From Thalassotalea sp. PS06 (lineage in GTDB: Bacteria; Pseudomonadota; Gammaproteobacteria; Enterobacterales; Alteromonadaceae): a DNA stretch of 64,000 nt. Within the stretch, counting starts at the first letter, position 1. Every line of letters starts with the position of its first letter. Under the pieces are notes generated by a model. The model had not been told where the DNA came from and did no database searches. It saw nothing but the letters and a program-made list of their open reading frames with translations. The stretch is from the NCBI RefSeq assembly GCF_007197775.1, contig NZ_CP041638.1, positions 2,294,001 to 2,358,000 of the forward strand, in the 5' to 3' direction. The translations under genes were made by a program, and so were the position numbers. Of the stretch, positions 27,476 through 35,031 are shown in pieces.

Positions 27476-29917
27476 TTACAGCGCCTGGATACTACTCATT
27501 GCCACCTGGGCCTGAAACTCTTGTTGTAACTGGCGAATAAACTCATCATCGCCAATCACTTGTTGCGCATATTGCAGTCTGCTGTCATTAATTTGCAGCT
27601 GTATCGACAGTGGTGTATCCGCGACATTTTCCTGAATATCAATAATCAATTCCGCAGGTTGCTGCTTAAGCATCGAGTAACACTTGGTTAAATGATCGAT
27701 AGCCGCCTGACTTTGCAGGTGCGCAAACTCACTATCTAAAATCAAATGTAATTGTTGGTCACTGGTGTTATCACCAAGAATCGCATTTAGCGCTAATTGA
27801 CGTAATCTGCCGCCAAGTCCCATGGCATCAATCATATTGGCCCACAAGTCAATCTGACTGGCATCGCGAATTTGTGTAGGGTCGATAAGATCAGGGGTAA
27901 AACCATTCTCTGCATCGATATTAACGATGCGATCTTCAGGCTCAGCCTGAATCTGTGGTTCAACATTTTCCGGAACGGGTTGTTTGGCTCGCTCAACGAG
28001 CTGGCGCGCGGGAATATCGGCTTCGATTTGTGAAACCTGCTCATTGTTTTGCTCGGCAATAGATTGTGCCGCTTGCGCTGCAGGGGTATTAGCTACCGGA
28101 ACGGTCTGGGGCTTTTTTGCCCTACCCTCCACGAGCTTTTTACGGCTCCGCAACATATTCCTTGTAGCTAAAACGCTATCTACCTGATTGCCACCTGAGT
28201 TGGCAGGAGCTTCTGGTGCAATGGTTTCCATAACGGGCACGGACGTTTCTGAAACCGCTTCTTCATTATCGGCCGTTGCCACCATATCGGATTGCGGTTG
28301 CGGCTCTTCAGGCGCTGCTGCGCTATGATTTTGAGGTTGATTATCGCTTGCTACATCCGCAATTGGAGGCTGCTGCGGCCATAAGCCTTCATCTCTGGCC
28401 TGAGCTTCCAAACCTTGCTGTTCGATATCCAGCATCTTCGGCTCTTTATCAGCCTGGGCAGCCACTGGTGACGTTTGAGGAACCACAGTGGTCGGCTCGA
28501 CCTGCACTTGCGGTTCAGGTTGCATTACAGGCTGCTCCATAACAGGTTGCTCAATAACCGGTTGAGAAACGGTTTCCGGCACAGCTGGCTGGGTCGCCAC
28601 TGGTTGCTCTTTCGGCTCTAGGTCTGACTCTTGCTTTTCCTCTGGATCTTGATGTGCTTGAACTGGCTCCGCTTGAGCTTGCTCAGACGGGTTGTGTACG
28701 GAATCTAAAGCTTCAACAGGTGCCTCAGCGTCATCAGGCTTTGCATCAGGGCCTAATTCAATATCTGCCAATTCAGCAATTTGTGCGGTTGTTTTATCCG
28801 AGGCCAAACTCTGCTCTTTCAATGATTGCCTTTGGGTTGGCTTAAATGCCAACATTCGCAGCACAACCATGTCAAAACCCGCCTGCTCATCATAACCAAA
28901 CGGTAAATCTTTGCGGCCGTTTAAAACAATCTGGTAGTACAGCTGCACATCTTCCGGGCTCATCGCTCGCGAGAATTTTTCCAGTAAATTATGGCGCTGT
29001 TTATCAACATCCACGGACTCTGGCAACAATTGCCACATCGCAATCTGATGCAGCAACTGCAATAATTCTGCCAGCAAACGCTGATAATTCGGGGCATAAC
29101 TGGCGATGGTTTGGGTTAGCTTCATTAACCCTTCAGAATCTTGCTTAACCAAAGCAATTAAGATTTTATACACCCAGTTCTGGTCAACACCGCCTAACAT
29201 CTGTTGCAAATTACTTGTGGTGAGATGTCCTTGCCCCTGGGCAATCGCCTGATCCGTTAAGCTTAAGCAATCACGCATACTGCCGCGGGCGGCTTTCGAC
29301 AACAGACCTAAAGTTCCGTCTTCGAAGGTAACCTCCTCGGCATTGAGGATTTCGGTTAATTTAGTTTCGATTTGTTTTGGCGTTAACGCCTTTAAATGGA
29401 ACTGCAGACAACGGGACAAAACCGTAACCGGAAGCTTTTGCGGATCTGTGGTGGCAAGAATAAACTTCACATGTTCCGGGGGTTCTTCCAGGGTTTTCAA
29501 CAATGCATTAAAACTGCTTTTTGACAGCATATGCACTTCGTCAATCAGATAAACCTTGTAGCGACCCCGGCTTGGTGCATATTGAACGTTATCAAGAATT
29601 TCGCGGGTATCATCAACTTTGGTGCGCGATGCGGCGTCGATTTCCAGTAAATCAACAAACCGTCCGGCATCGATATCAACACAGGCATCACAGGTTCCAC
29701 AAGGCGTGGCAGTAATCCCCTGTTCACAGTTCAGGCTCTTCGCAAAGATTCGCGCAATCGTAGTTTTACCCACCCCGCGAGTACCGGTAAACAAGTAGGC
29801 ATGATGCAGACGTTGTTGCGTCAATGCATTCACCAACACAGTTACGACGTGCTCCTGTCCCATTAATTCCTGGAAGTTTTTAGGACGCCATTTTCTTGCA
29901 AGAACCTGATAACTCAT
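27476..29917 (-). CDS. dnaX: DNA polymerase III subunits tau and gamma
   Basis: 813 residues, the clamp-loader ATPase. N-terminal AAA+ domain: Walker A GTRGVGKTT (about residue 43), Zn ligands in CGTCDAC, Walker B LIDEVHML, SRC motif SRCLQF. A long Gln/Pro/Glu-rich linker (about 370-590) is expanded compared with E. coli tau (643 residues). The C-terminal about 150 residues should bind DnaE and DnaB. A programmed frameshift site near codon 602 would give a shorter gamma form. Eight bases separate it from apt upstream; ybaB follows after 128 bases. Confidence 0.95.
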   Translation of the reverse strand: MSYQVLARKWRPKNFQELMGQEHVVTVLVNALTQQRLHHAYLFTGTRGVGKTTIARIFAKSLNCEQGITATPCGTCDACVDIDAGRFVDLLEIDAASRTKVDDTREILDNVQYAPSRGRYKVYLIDEVHMLSKSSFNALLKTLEEPPEHVKFILATTDPQKLPVTVLSRCLQFHLKALTPKQIETKLTEILNAEEVTFEDGTLGLLSKAARGSMRDCLSLTDQAIAQGQGHLTTSNLQQMLGGVDQNWVYKILIALVKQDSEGLMKLTQTIASYAPNYQRLLAELLQLLHQIAMWQLLPESVDVDKQRHNLLEKFSRAMSPEDVQLYYQIVLNGRKDLPFGYDEQAGFDMVVLRMLAFKPTQRQSLKEQSLASDKTTAQIAELADIELGPDAKPDDAEAPVEALDSVHNPSEQAQAEPVQAHQDPEEKQESDLEPKEQPVATQPAVPETVSQPVIEQPVMEQPVMQPEPQVQVEPTTVVPQTSPVAAQADKEPKMLDIEQQGLEAQARDEGLWPQQPPIADVASDNQPQNHSAAAPEEPQPQSDMVATADNEEAVSETSVPVMETIAPEAPANSGGNQVDSVLATRNMLRSRKKLVEGRAKKPQTVPVANTPAAQAAQSIAEQNNEQVSQIEADIPARQLVERAKQPVPENVEPQIQAEPEDRIVNIDAENGFTPDLIDPTQIRDASQIDLWANMIDAMGLGGRLRQLALNAILGDNTSDQQLHLILDSEFAHLQSQAAIDHLTKCYSMLKQQPAELIIDIQENVADTPLSIQLQINDSRLQYAQQVIGDDEFIRQLQQEFQAQVAMSSIQAL
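28089..28130 (-). promoter_or_regulatory. probable -1 ribosomal frameshift signal in dnaX
   Basis: On the minus strand the heptamer A-AAA-AAG (28118-28112) sits in the correct phase (GCA AAA AAG). A Shine-Dalgarno-like GGAGGG (28130-28125) lies six bases before it, and a small hairpin ACCG/CGGT follows. A -1 slip adds seven codons (APDRSGS) and then reaches TAA at 28091-28089, giving a product of about 609 residues. E. coli dnaX uses the same heptamer to make gamma. Confidence 0.75.
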
Positions 29918-29925
29918 GATGTGAT

Positions 29926-30471
29926 TTATTCGCCTTCGTATTCAACCATGGAAAACACGTCAACATTTAACGCATGTAGTCTTTCGTGACCTTTCAATCC
30001 CGGCAAACCAATAACAAATGCCGCGTGCGACACCGACGCTCCTATCGCTCGGATAAGGTGGGTGGTCGCTTCAATGGTACCACCGGTAGCCAGTAAGTCA
30101 TCAACCATCAACACAACATCATCTTCGGTAAGCGCATCCTGATGAATTTCCAATGTGTCCTGACCATATTCCAAATCATAGGTTTGCGAATGAGTCGCTC
30201 GGGGTAATTTGCCGGGTTTACGAACGGGGACAAAACCAACACCCAGCTCTAAAGCTAACGGTGCACCAAATAAAAAGCCTCGGGCTTCGGTACCAACAAC
30301 CTTGGTTATGCCTTTGTCCTGATAACGTTTTTTGAGAGTATCAATACAAAGTTGAAAGGCCTTAGCATCATCTAAAATGCCGGTGATATCGCGGAACATA
30401 ATGCCAGGGATTGGGTAATCCGGCACGTCATGAATAACATTTTTAAGATAGGAAATGTCGCTTTCTGTCAT
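29926..30471 (-). CDS. apt: adenine phosphoribosyltransferase
   Basis: 181 residues from [20 protein letters not shown]. Family features: [24 protein letters not shown], the [10 protein letters not shown] flexible loop, and the PRPP-binding [17 protein letters not shown]. It converts adenine and PRPP to AMP. Apt directly precedes dnaX as in E. coli. With xpt at 7.9 kb it is the second purine salvage enzyme of the window. Confidence 0.95.
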   Translation of the reverse strand: MTESDISYLKNVIHDVPDYPIPGIMFRDITGILDDAKAFQLCIDTLKKRYQDKGITKVVGTEARGFLFGAPLALELGVGFVPVRKPGKLPRATHSQTYDLEYGQDTLEIHQDALTEDDVVLMVDDLLATGGTIEATTHLIRAIGASVSHAAFVIGLPGLKGHERLHALNVDVFSMVEYEGE

Positions 30472-30570
30472 GATTAGCAATGATAAATGTAATTTGCTAA
30501 CAGGATAATCGAAAACGACGGATATTTATAGTAGGGATTAGCAATCCGCACCGATAAGTGCGGTTTGATA

Positions 30571-30960
30571 TTATCCTGCTGCAGCCCAGTCTGCAGATTC
30601 CAACAACTCACTCATGGTTGTTAAAAATGCATTCTTTTCAATAGGCTTTGATAAATAGGCATCGGCAAGTTTAACTTCTGCCAGGCTATTTACCATTTTT
30701 GGATCCTGAGTGCTCAGAAATAATACGGCACCAGGCGCATTATTTTCCATTCCTTTCAGGTTTTTTAAAAGTTGCGGGCCATCCATAAGCGGCATCAAGT
30801 GGTCAACAATACACAGATCAAAGCTCTCGGCTAACGCTTTGTTGTACCCGTCCAGACCATTACATGCAGTAACAACCTGGTGTCCTTGTTGTTCTAACAG
30901 CTCTTTTAACTGAGCCTGAACGGACTTATTGTCCTCGACCAATAAGATTTTTTCGGCCAT
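30571..30960 (-). CDS. stand-alone CheY-like response regulator
   Basis: 129 residues, a single receiver domain: acidic pair VEDN, phospho-acceptor Asp in LCIVDHLMPLMDG (about residue 53), Ser/Thr in LFLSTQD and Lys in AYLSKPIEK. There is no output domain, so it works through protein contacts. No kinase gene is adjacent. It may serve chemotaxis or a phosphorelay encoded elsewhere. Confidence 0.88.
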   Translation of the reverse strand: MAEKILLVEDNKSVQAQLKELLEQQGHQVVTACNGLDGYNKALAESFDLCIVDHLMPLMDGPQLLKNLKGMENNAPGAVLFLSTQDPKMVNSLAEVKLADAYLSKPIEKNAFLTTMSELLESADWAAAG

Positions 30961-31005
30961 TGCGCTTCCCCAATTAATGAAATTAAGCAGGTGGAATTGT
31001 TTTTA

Positions 31006-31125
31006 TTAAAGGTAAGTGAACCAACCCATTAGCATAGGTAATAACGGCATACCAAATAACGCCACCAAAGCATAAAACAAGTGACGTTTAGAAGAACTTT
31101 CTTTAAATGAATTATCGTGAGACAT
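31006..31125 (-). CDS. 39-residue small membrane protein
   Basis: Short frame beginning MSHDNSFKESSSKRHLFYAL and continuing through one hydrophobic helix (ALVALFGMPLLPMLMGWFTYL) to TAA. GGAG lies about 11 bases before the ATG. A polar basic N-terminus followed by a single helix is typical of real small inner-membrane proteins. No family is recognised. It lies just upstream of the CheY-like gene on the same strand and may share its promoter. Confidence 0.5.
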   Translation of the reverse strand: MSHDNSFKESSSKRHLFYALVALFGMPLLPMLMGWFTYL

Positions 31126-31515
31126 TGCAATTACTGCTCCGCATTAATCAAAACGGCGGGCATCATACCTGAAGATTCGTCTATTTAATAGTCATTTTTT
31201 CATCAATTTCTCATTTGTTCAATTATCGACAGCAAATCATTCAAAAAACAAGCTAACAGCATGAATTGTCAGGTAAAAAAAATGTTAAAAAATGCAACAT
31301 GAATGTACACAAGTAATTTGCTATGCGATAAGCATGAGAAAGATAGACAAAAACTAAGTTATTTAAAGCTTTAAGTTAATTTAATTGCTTTAGCCTAGAA
31401 ATATTCCTTTCTGACAATATTGCAAGGATTAAAGTATGGCAAGGACATAGCGCCCAAGGAAATTCATAGGTTGGGAAAATGACAAAGCCACAGGGTAACT
31501 GATTGAATTTAACGC
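31126..31515. other. AT-rich spacer, 390 bases
   Basis: No credible reading frame or RNA gene. It is very A+T rich, consistent with promoter sequence for the small membrane protein and the CheY-like gene on the minus strand. Confidence 0.5.
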
Positions 31516-32844
31516 TTAACGAAGCTGAAATAGCTCCTGATGAAAACCGTGAAGTTTCACCTTATTGCGATTAAGCGATTTTTGCAGGGATTTTGCAAAA
31601 GGACCAGGTCCACAGAACCAGAAATCACTATCACTTAAATTACCGACTTGTTGCTGAATGTCTTCGAGGCTCAATAGTCCATCGGTATTTTCATCGACAA
31701 CATACAAGTTAATATTGGCTTTATCGGCGAGAACATGAATCTTATCAATGAAATCTTTATCTGGCATTCGGGTGCAGTAAAACAGGTCAATATCTTTACC
31801 ATCACTGAGTTGTTCGAGATCCGCCATACGCGCCATGAACGGGGTAATACCAATGCCAGCGCCAATCCAGATTTGCCGCTTTGCCTGAGATTTAAAAGTA
31901 AATTGACCGTAAGGTCCTTCGATAGTTGCTAAATCACCTTTACGTAAGCGCTCTGGTAATACCCTGGTGTAATCACCAAGGCCTTTAATATTAAAGTGTA
32001 ATTTACCGTCTTCTTGCCAGGATGAGCTGATGGTAAAGGGATGGTGCCCTTCCTTGTCGTCAAATTGCACAAATGCAAACTGACCAGCCTGATGCCCTGG
32101 CCAACGATCTTTTAAAAGAACCTCAACCGCAAGAACTTTATTATCGTGATGGTAATCGACGGATTCCACCACCCCAACGACAGTGCGACGATTACCGATT
32201 TTTCTAACTAGTGAGAATAATGCGGCGACTGCACCAATCGTCATCAACACACTAACGACCCAGGCCAAGGGTGTTTGCCAGTAATCGAATTTCATCAGCA
32301 CAACGGAATGAAAGACCAGAACTAAAAACAATACGGCCAGCAAACGGTGGGTATTGAAAAACACTCGATAAGGAAACCATTTTATCAGTGCTATCAAAAT
32401 TAAAATAACAACCAGGTAAAAGCCCCACTCCCCTAACGTTTCCGCAAGGCCATGCCAGTCCCGAAACAGTTGTTCGATTTCCGAACTCGCTTCTGGCTTT
32501 GGTGGTTTATCGGGTTTAACCATAACCCCGGCGTCAATTAACCAATGGGGAACCTTGATCCACAGATAATGGGCAATGGAAAAGACCAGGGCACAGATGC
32601 CTAACCATTTATGCAATCGATAAGATTTGTCTAGGCCGCCAAGGTAGCGTGAAAGGAACGCCGGACGCAACGCCAATAACATACCGAATCCCATGGCGAA
32701 AACAGCGACAACGCCGGTGAAATAAATCATAGATTTTCTGAATGGGAAAAAGTCGTAGGTCGCGGCAAAGATTTGTTCGGCACTGACCCACAAGCCAACC
32801 ACTAGTATCAGGCTTAGCCAGAAAACGGTTTTGATTCTTGTCAT
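31516..32844 (-). CDS. ferric reductase-like membrane flavoprotein
   Basis: 442 residues from MTRIKTVFWLSLILVVG. Six membrane helices in the N-terminal half carry the ferric-reductase haem-b histidines (YRLHKWLGICALVFSIAHYL, FFNTHRLLAVLFLVLVFHSV). Then an FAD domain (HHPFTISSSWQEDG) and an NAD(P)H domain (WIGAGIGITPFMARM, FWFCGPGPFAKSLQ). It should move electrons from cytosolic NAD(P)H across the membrane, reducing metals or a periplasmic partner. The adjacent HvfA-like metal-binding peptide gene, transcribed in the same direction just upstream but behind its own terminator, makes a copper/iron role plausible; that is inference. Confidence 0.88.
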   Translation of the reverse strand: MTRIKTVFWLSLILVVGLWVSAEQIFAATYDFFPFRKSMIYFTGVVAVFAMGFGMLLALRPAFLSRYLGGLDKSYRLHKWLGICALVFSIAHYLWIKVPHWLIDAGVMVKPDKPPKPEASSEIEQLFRDWHGLAETLGEWGFYLVVILILIALIKWFPYRVFFNTHRLLAVLFLVLVFHSVVLMKFDYWQTPLAWVVSVLMTIGAVAALFSLVRKIGNRRTVVGVVESVDYHHDNKVLAVEVLLKDRWPGHQAGQFAFVQFDDKEGHHPFTISSSWQEDGKLHFNIKGLGDYTRVLPERLRKGDLATIEGPYGQFTFKSQAKRQIWIGAGIGITPFMARMADLEQLSDGKDIDLFYCTRMPDKDFIDKIHVLADKANINLYVVDENTDGLLSLEDIQQQVGNLSDSDFWFCGPGPFAKSLQKSLNRNKVKLHGFHQELFQLR

Positions 32845-33025
32845 GGGACTCACCAGAACAACTAATACGGTCAATTCCCTGACAACTGCAATTGATAAAA
32901 CCAACCCGTACCGGTTTGATGGGATTAATAGTAGGACAGAATCTTGGTACTGCAAACGAATCATCGATTGCTCGCGCACAGGGCTTAAATCATGTGAGGT
33001 GTGAGACTAGCGAGAACTTAATAAC

Positions 33026-33180
33026 CCTCCCTTGCTACCATCCATGGTTCGGGAGGATTAGTAAAGGGATTTACGATATGTCGAGATATCATGGATGGTT
33101 ATATCTCGACAAGATACAAGGACGTATTGAATATCGAGATATCATGGATGGCAATATCTCGACTAAGCACATCCATGTGC
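33026..33180. repeat. hairpin cluster with CATGGATGG loops
   Basis: Five adjacent hairpins. CCTCCC/GGGAGG enclosing ACCATCCATGGT (33026-33056); GTAAA-GGGA-TTTAC (33061-33074); GTCGAGATAT / ATATCTCGAC around CATGGATGGTT (33080-33110); TCGAGATAT / ATATCTCGA around CATGGATGGCA (33134-33162); and GCACAT-CC-ATGTGC (33167-33180). Four of them display CATCCATG or its complement in the loop or centre. It lies between the HvfA-like gene terminator and the reductase gene. Confidence 0.75.
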
Positions 33181-33214
33181 AAAAAAAAAACCCTGGCAAG
33201 CCAGGGTTTTTTTT
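33181..33214 (-). terminator. bidirectional terminator after the HvfA-like gene
   Basis: CCCTGG-CAAG-CCAGGG stem extended by A/T pairs, with an A10 tract on one side and T8 on the other, so it can terminate both strands. It lies 25 bases after the stop of the HvfA-like gene and isolates it from the reductase gene. Confidence 0.9.
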
Positions 33215-33238
33215 AACAAACTGGAAAGAAGCTAGCGA

Positions 33239-33571
33239 TTATTCGCCACACTTACCTTCACCACATTTGCTTTCTTTCTTTTTGCCTTCGCCGCATTTAC
33301 CTTCGCCACACTTGCCTTTTTTACCCTCGCCGCATTTGCCTTCGCCGCATTTCTCTTTTTTACCTTCGCCACACTTGCCTTTTTTGCCTTCGCCGCATTT
33401 ACCTTCGCCGCACTTGCCTTTCTCTTTCTCACCTGCATCAAAGTCAGCAGAGAAAGCCACATCCTGTGCCACAAATGGGTTAGATTCCGCTTTGGCTGGA
33501 GCGCTTGCTAGAAAACCAAGTACAAATGCACCCAACAGCGCAGTAACTAAATATTGCTTAAACGATTTCAT
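33239..33571 (-). CDS. HvfA-like EGKCG-repeat RiPP metallophore precursor
   Basis: 110 residues: signal peptide (MKSFKQYLVTALLGAFVLGF, cleavage near AKAES), a short leader-like stretch SNPFVAQDVAFSADFD, then about 64 residues built of Gly, Lys, Glu and Cys. Nine cysteines occur, four of them in strict EGKCG and the others in KGKCG, KEKCG or ESKCG. HvfA/bufferin-type precursors with EGKCG are converted by HvfB (DUF692 iron enzyme) with HvfC to copper-binding oxazolone/thioamide peptides. No DUF692, DUF2063 or DoxX gene is in this window, so it is an orphan precursor. It has its own AGGAAG start signal and terminator. Confidence 0.85.
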   Translation of the reverse strand: MKSFKQYLVTALLGAFVLGFLASAPAKAESNPFVAQDVAFSADFDAGEKEKGKCGEGKCGEGKKGKCGEGKKEKCGEGKCGEGKKGKCGEGKCGEGKKKESKCGEGKCGE

Positions 33572-34126
33572 ATCTATCTTCCTAAGTTATTGTAACGTAA
33601 CCAATTAGAAATGTTGGGTTGTTATTCTCTCGAGGCTAATCGGTTTGCTAATGATAGGTGATTCACCAAGCAATAGCCGTTTAATTTTCTCCCCTTACCT
33701 TAGCAAGATGAGGGTTAAACGCAGCAACCTCGAAAGAGCAAAAACCCCACCCAAATGGTGTTGATTAAGACCACTGGTGTTCTTAAATAATTTCATTAGA
33801 TCAGCAAATTATCAAGAAATAAACGTTAAAGTAACAATTATCTTTGGCGAATTAATGGAAGGAATGAGCAATCAAAAGCTACGCCACTGCCGGACCTTGT
33901 TGATAAGTCACTAACTATTGCTCCGGATACAAAAGGTAAAACTGACATCAACCGAGAAACTCGAAACCTAATTTAAATTATAATTTTCAAGCACTTAACG
34001 CGATAAAGCCAGTAAAAGAGTTAGCTGATTCGTCGCGTGAATATTTTTCAGGCATTTTCATTTTGTATGTTCACATTTTAGAAACTAAAGTGAAAATGTA
34101 ACTTTTTGTTAATTACTCGGAACATC
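33572..34126. other. spacer between the HvfA-like gene and small RNA B
   Basis: About 555 bases without a supportable gene. The first part is the leader and promoter of the HvfA-like gene on the minus strand; I see no clear Fur or CueR site. A loose inverted repeat TTCACATTTTAG / CTAAAGTGAAAATG at about 34074-34098 lies before the promoter of small RNA B. No good GacA box was found here. Confidence 0.5.
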
Positions 34127-34156
34127 TTGATAACTGACTGTTTTCGTTAATATATA
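34127..34156 (+). promoter_or_regulatory. sigma-70 promoter of small RNA B
   Basis: -35 TTGATA (34127-34132), 18-base spacer, -10 TATATA (34151-34156). Transcription would start around 34161-34163, just before the first GGA hairpin. Confidence 0.65.
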
Positions 34157-34160
34157 ACAA

Positions 34161-34320
34161 AGGGTTATAGGCCAGGATGGCCGCTCTCAAGGATGGTGAG
34201 ATGTCGTAAATAGCAGGACGCTATGCATATGGAATTGCATGCTTGTTATTCAGGGAGGATTAAGAGGTGCTTTAGTAATTATTGGCAAGGATGCCGGAAG
34301 AAAACCCTTGGTTTTCTTAT
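34161..34320 (+). ncRNA. CsrB/RsmY-like CsrA-titrating small RNA (B)
   Basis: In 160 bases there are at least six GGA motifs, most shown in loops of perfect short stems: GGCC-AGGAT-GGCC (34170-34182), CTCA-AGGATGG-TGAG (34186-34200), TAGC-AGGAC-GCTA (34211-34223), ATGCA-TATGGAAT-TGCAT (34223-34240), CAGGGAGGA (34251-34259) and GGCA-AGGA-TGCC (34284-34295). It ends in the stem AAGAAAACC / GGTTTTCTT (34298-34318). This is the layout of RNAs that titrate CsrA/RsmA. The compact size is near that of RsmY/RsmZ. No coding frame fits the interval. Confidence 0.78.
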
Positions 34321-34402
34321 TAATCGATAATTATTGCCTCTTATGACTCTTTTCCTGCATCACCCTTCAGCTCAGATTCTCAGACAAAGATAAGGAAATC
34401 TC

Positions 34403-35011
34403 ATGCCCAGAAAATCACGTAATTACTTTGCCAATACCCCCTATCTGATTTTTCAATTTGGTCATAACTTCCAACCCTGCTTTTTTGAAAACGAGGACTA
34501 TGACTTTTTCTCTCAGTTATTGCTCGATAGCTGTGCTCAACACCAGGCTAAATTACTGCAACAAAAACTATTTAACAATCAGTTCTTCTTGCTTTTGAAT
34601 GGGACAAACAGCCACAGCCTGCCTAAGGTTTTACAGAATACCTGTAGCATTTATGGTCGCTATATTAATGACAAATATCTGCGCACAGGATCATTATGGC
34701 AAGGCCGACATAAAGCCAGCCCGATACAGGATGGTATCTATATTGACGCCGTAAATGACTTTATATCAACGCCGGTTCTGCCAAGGCAATTTAGTGAAGC
34801 AAAAACGTCAGCTGCATCGGATTTGTCTGTGTCCTGCATTAATACGTTAATTTTGGCAAATTTGGCGAGAAACCAGGCAATAGGAGATGATAAGTTTCTA
34901 GGTTCGGTGAAAAACCACAAAATGTTGCAATCCAAGAAAACCATAGTGCCGAGAACCCGTCATGGGCTGATGCCCCTGCTAAGTGATCGGCCACCGATGG
35001 TCAGAACTTAA
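34403..35011 (+). CDS. RAYT-like (REP-associated transposase) protein lacking the HUH motif
   Basis: 202 residues from MPRKSRNYFANTPYLIFQFG, with AAGGAA before the ATG. The framework is that of Y1/IS200-like REP-associated tyrosine transposases: MPRKSR start, CFFENEDYDFF, SLPKVLQNTCSIYGRYIND, then RTGSLWQGRHKASPI. But the metal-binding H-u-H, normally in a VLMTNHVHLL-like context, is replaced by KLFNNQFFLLL, and the region of the catalytic Tyr reads YIDAVNDFI. The frame is intact, so this looks like a domesticated, catalytically dead relative rather than fresh debris. It lies directly downstream of small RNA B and close to two hairpin arrays. Confidence 0.75.
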   Translation: MPRKSRNYFANTPYLIFQFGHNFQPCFFENEDYDFFSQLLLDSCAQHQAKLLQQKLFNNQFFLLLNGTNSHSLPKVLQNTCSIYGRYINDKYLRTGSLWQGRHKASPIQDGIYIDAVNDFISTPVLPRQFSEAKTSAASDLSVSCINTLILANLARNQAIGDDKFLGSVKNHKMLQSKKTIVPRTRHGLMPLLSDRPPMVRT

Positions 35012-35031
35012 ATGTTAACGCCGGCAAACCG

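Noticed and set aside
32892-33608. Plus-strand frame with LPSPHLPSPHL repeats, apparently a proline-rich protein
   Set aside because: It is the antisense of the GEGKCG repeat of the HvfA-like gene, has no ribosome site and runs through a strong bidirectional terminator.
31516-34402. Search for HvfB/HvfC (DUF692, DUF2063) or DoxX partners near the EGKCG gene
   Set aside because: None of the frames in this part or elsewhere in the window shows those families.
34403-35011. Active IS200/REP transposase
   Set aside because: The HUH metal site is absent and no flanking element ends were identified, so mobility is unlikely.
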